DNA of 64,000 bases from Halosegnis longus (GTDB lineage: Archaea > Halobacteriota > Halobacteria > Halobacteriales > Haloarculaceae). The position numbers and the translations under genes are program-made. Location: assembly GCF_009663395.1 (NCBI RefSeq), contig NZ_QKNW01000001.1:1426001-1490000 (forward strand), written 5' to 3'. Of the stretch, positions 62,711 through 64,000 are shown piece by piece. Below the pieces are notes generated by a model that worked only from the letters and a program-made list of their open reading frames with translations, had not been told where the DNA came from and made no database searches. The number at the start of each line of letters is the position of its first letter. Position 1 is the first letter of the stretch.

Positions 62711-64000
62711 CTACTCCTTTTCGCCCGCGCCGACCGCCGACTCGCCCACCGGCTCCGACCCCTCGATGGTGTCGGTCCCCATGTACGGCTGGAGCACCTC
62801 GGGCACCGCGACGGTGCCGTCGGCGTTCTGGTAATACTCTAAGATTGCGACGACGACTCGCGGGACGGCGACCCCCGACCCGTTCAGCGTGTGGAGATAC
62901 TCCGCCGACTCGTGGCGCTCCGGCCGGTACTGGATGCCCGCCCGCCGCGCCTGGAAGTCGTGGAAGTTCGACACCGACGACACTTCGAGCCACCGCCCGC
63001 CTTCCTCGGGACCGTCCTCGTCGTCGTTGCCCGGTGCCCACACCTCGATGTCGTACTTCTTCGCCTGCGTGAACCCCATGTCGCCGGTACACATCTCTAA
63101 CACGCGGTACGGGAGTTCCAGCGCATCGAGCACCGAACACGCCTCCGCGACGAGTCCCTCGAACCGGGCCGCGCTCTCTTCCGGGCGGACGAAGTTGACG
63201 AGTTCGACCTTGTTGAACTGGTGTGACCGGACCATCCCGCGGGTCTCGGTGCCGTGTTCGCCGGCCTCGCGCCGGAAGTTCGGCGAGTACGCCTGCTTTT
63301 TCAGCGGGAGGTCGTCGTCCAGCAGAATCTCGCCGCGGTACATGTTCGTGACGGGCACCTCCGCGGTCGGGAGCAGCCAGAGGTCGTCGTCGTCGTACGG
63401 TTCGTCGTTGTCGCCGCTCAGCCGGTAGGCGTCCTCCACGAACTTCGGGAACTGGCCGGTCCCCTGCATCGAGGCCGAGTTGACCGGAATCGGCGGGAAC
63501 ACGTCCTCGTACGACTGCTCGCGGTGCGTTTCGAGGAAGAACTGGATGAGTGCGTGCTCCAGCATCGCGCCCTCGCCTTTCGTGAAGTAGAAGCCGCCGC
63601 CCGACACCTTCGCGCCGCGCTCGAAGTCGAGGATATCCAACTCCTCGCCGATGTCGTAGTGTGGGACGACCTCATCGGGAAGGGTACGCAGGTCCTCGAA
63701 CCCTTCACGCCGGAGTTCGACGTTATCCGATTCGTCGTCGCCGACGGGGGCCTCCTCGACAGGGATGTTCGGGAGCGTGAGCAGCGCGTGTTCCAACTCC
63801 GCTTCGAGTTCGTCGGCGCGCTCCTCGACGGCCTCGATTTCGGCTTTCAGCTCGCCTGACCGGTCGATTGCATCCTGTGCTTCCTCCTCTTTGCCCTCCT
63901 GTTTGAGCTGGCCGATACGCGATGAGATATCGTTGCGCTCCTTCCGGAGGTCATCCCCCTTCGATTTGAGTTCGCGCCACTCCTCGTCGATTTCGAGCAC
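62711..64000 (-). CDS. serS: Seryl-tRNA synthetase (N-terminus beyond the window)
   Basis: The enzyme charges tRNA-Ser. The visible 429 residues have the long N-terminal coiled coil (LKSKGDDLRKERNDISSRIGQ onward, to about residue 80), motif 2-type FRREAGEHGTETRGMVRSHQFNKVELV (about 240-265) and motif 3-type SGVAVPRVVVAILEY (about 378-390). The frame runs off the window; about 30 residues before the coiled coil are missing. It is the bacterial-type class, not the rare methanogen form. Confidence 0.96.
   Translation of the reverse strand: MLEIDEEWRELKSKGDDLRKERNDISSRIGQLKQEGKEEEAQDAIDRSGELKAEIEAVEERADELEAELEHALLTLPNIPVEEAPVGDDESDNVELRREGFEDLRTLPDEVVPHYDIGEELDILDFERGAKVSGGGFYFTKGEGAMLEHALIQFFLETHREQSYEDVFPPIPVNSASMQGTGQFPKFVEDAYRLSGDNDEPYDDDDLWLLPTAEVPVTNMYRGEILLDDDLPLKKQAYSPNFRREAGEHGTETRGMVRSHQFNKVELVNFVRPEESAARFEGLVAEACSVLDALELPYRVLEMCTGDMGFTQAKKYDIEVWAPGNDDEDGPEEGGRWLEVSSVSNFHDFQARRAGIQYRPERHESAEYLHTLNGSGVAVPRVVVAILEYYQNADGTVAVPEVLQPYMGTDTIEGSEPVGESAVGAGEKE

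Noticed and set aside
1-64000. tRNA, rRNA, CRISPR arrays, transposases or integrases
   Set aside because: No cloverleaf-type T-arm sequences, spaced repeats or recombinase motifs were recognised by eye; a tRNA or CRISPR scan would settle it.

Overview
The window is chromosomal DNA from a halophilic archaeon (class Halobacteria). The evidence is high G+C, strongly acidic proteins throughout, archaeal information-processing proteins (RPA, aRF1, eIF1A, Rio1, L40e, a thermosome), an archaeal A-type ATP synthase, twin-arginine signals on secreted proteins, and TATA-like boxes about 22-35 bp before start codons, as expected for leaderless haloarchaeal mRNAs. The genus cannot be named safely. There are about 73 protein genes with very short spacers. 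I found no tRNA, rRNA, transposase, integrase or CRISPR array, so most of the window looks like core chromosome.

Layout. 1-8.1 kb: the end of an RND exporter with a TrmB-type regulator, a membrane protein with an internal duplication, a prepilin peptidase, the rpa3 operon, an acetyltransferase, a TRAM protein and small unknowns. 8.1-18.3 kb: a radical SAM protein whose 3' end is duplicated downstream, a DUF373 membrane protein, a degenerate P-loop protein, a prenyl synthase, a phosphoesterase, etfBA, and a surface-type group (membrane-anchored winged helix, secreted protein, pilin-like protein), then a methyltransferase. 18.4-27.3 kb: the complete ATP synthase operon atpHIKECFABD. 27.4-40.6 kb: a CNNM/CBS membrane protein, a thermosome, an eIF1A-Rio1-(regulator-acetyltransferase)-KH group for translation and ribosome assembly, an alcohol dehydrogenase, a DUF460 protein, Tsr3, a degenerate enolase-like protein, L40e, a SWIM-finger protein, a methyltransferase and HisH.

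40.7-49.7 kb: a phnDCE-type importer, a three-gene group with a family 4 uracil-DNA glycosylase and a DUF99/endonuclease dU-like protein, an MBL hydrolase, Trm1, two BrkB/YihY membrane proteins and a PAP2 phosphatase. 49.8-55.6 kb: divergent glnA/lrp, then ilvE, ribB, a riboflavin kinase with an N-terminal DNA-binding domain, and Taw1. 55.6-57.8 kb: two tandem, related Tat-exported propeller-like proteins of unknown function. 58.1-64.0 kb: argS, a 48-residue membrane protein, aRF1, RNase Z, an NTF2-like protein and the start-truncated serS.

The most unusual items are the duplicated gene end at 8.1-8.3 kb, in which every difference inside the shared reading frame is silent; the tandem propeller pair; the atypical cysteine spacing of the radical SAM protein; and several perfect inverted repeats at promoters or between genes (etfB promoter, etfB-etfA gap, riboflavin kinase promoter, phnD-phnC gap). 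No complete unknown multi-gene defence or metabolic system is evident.
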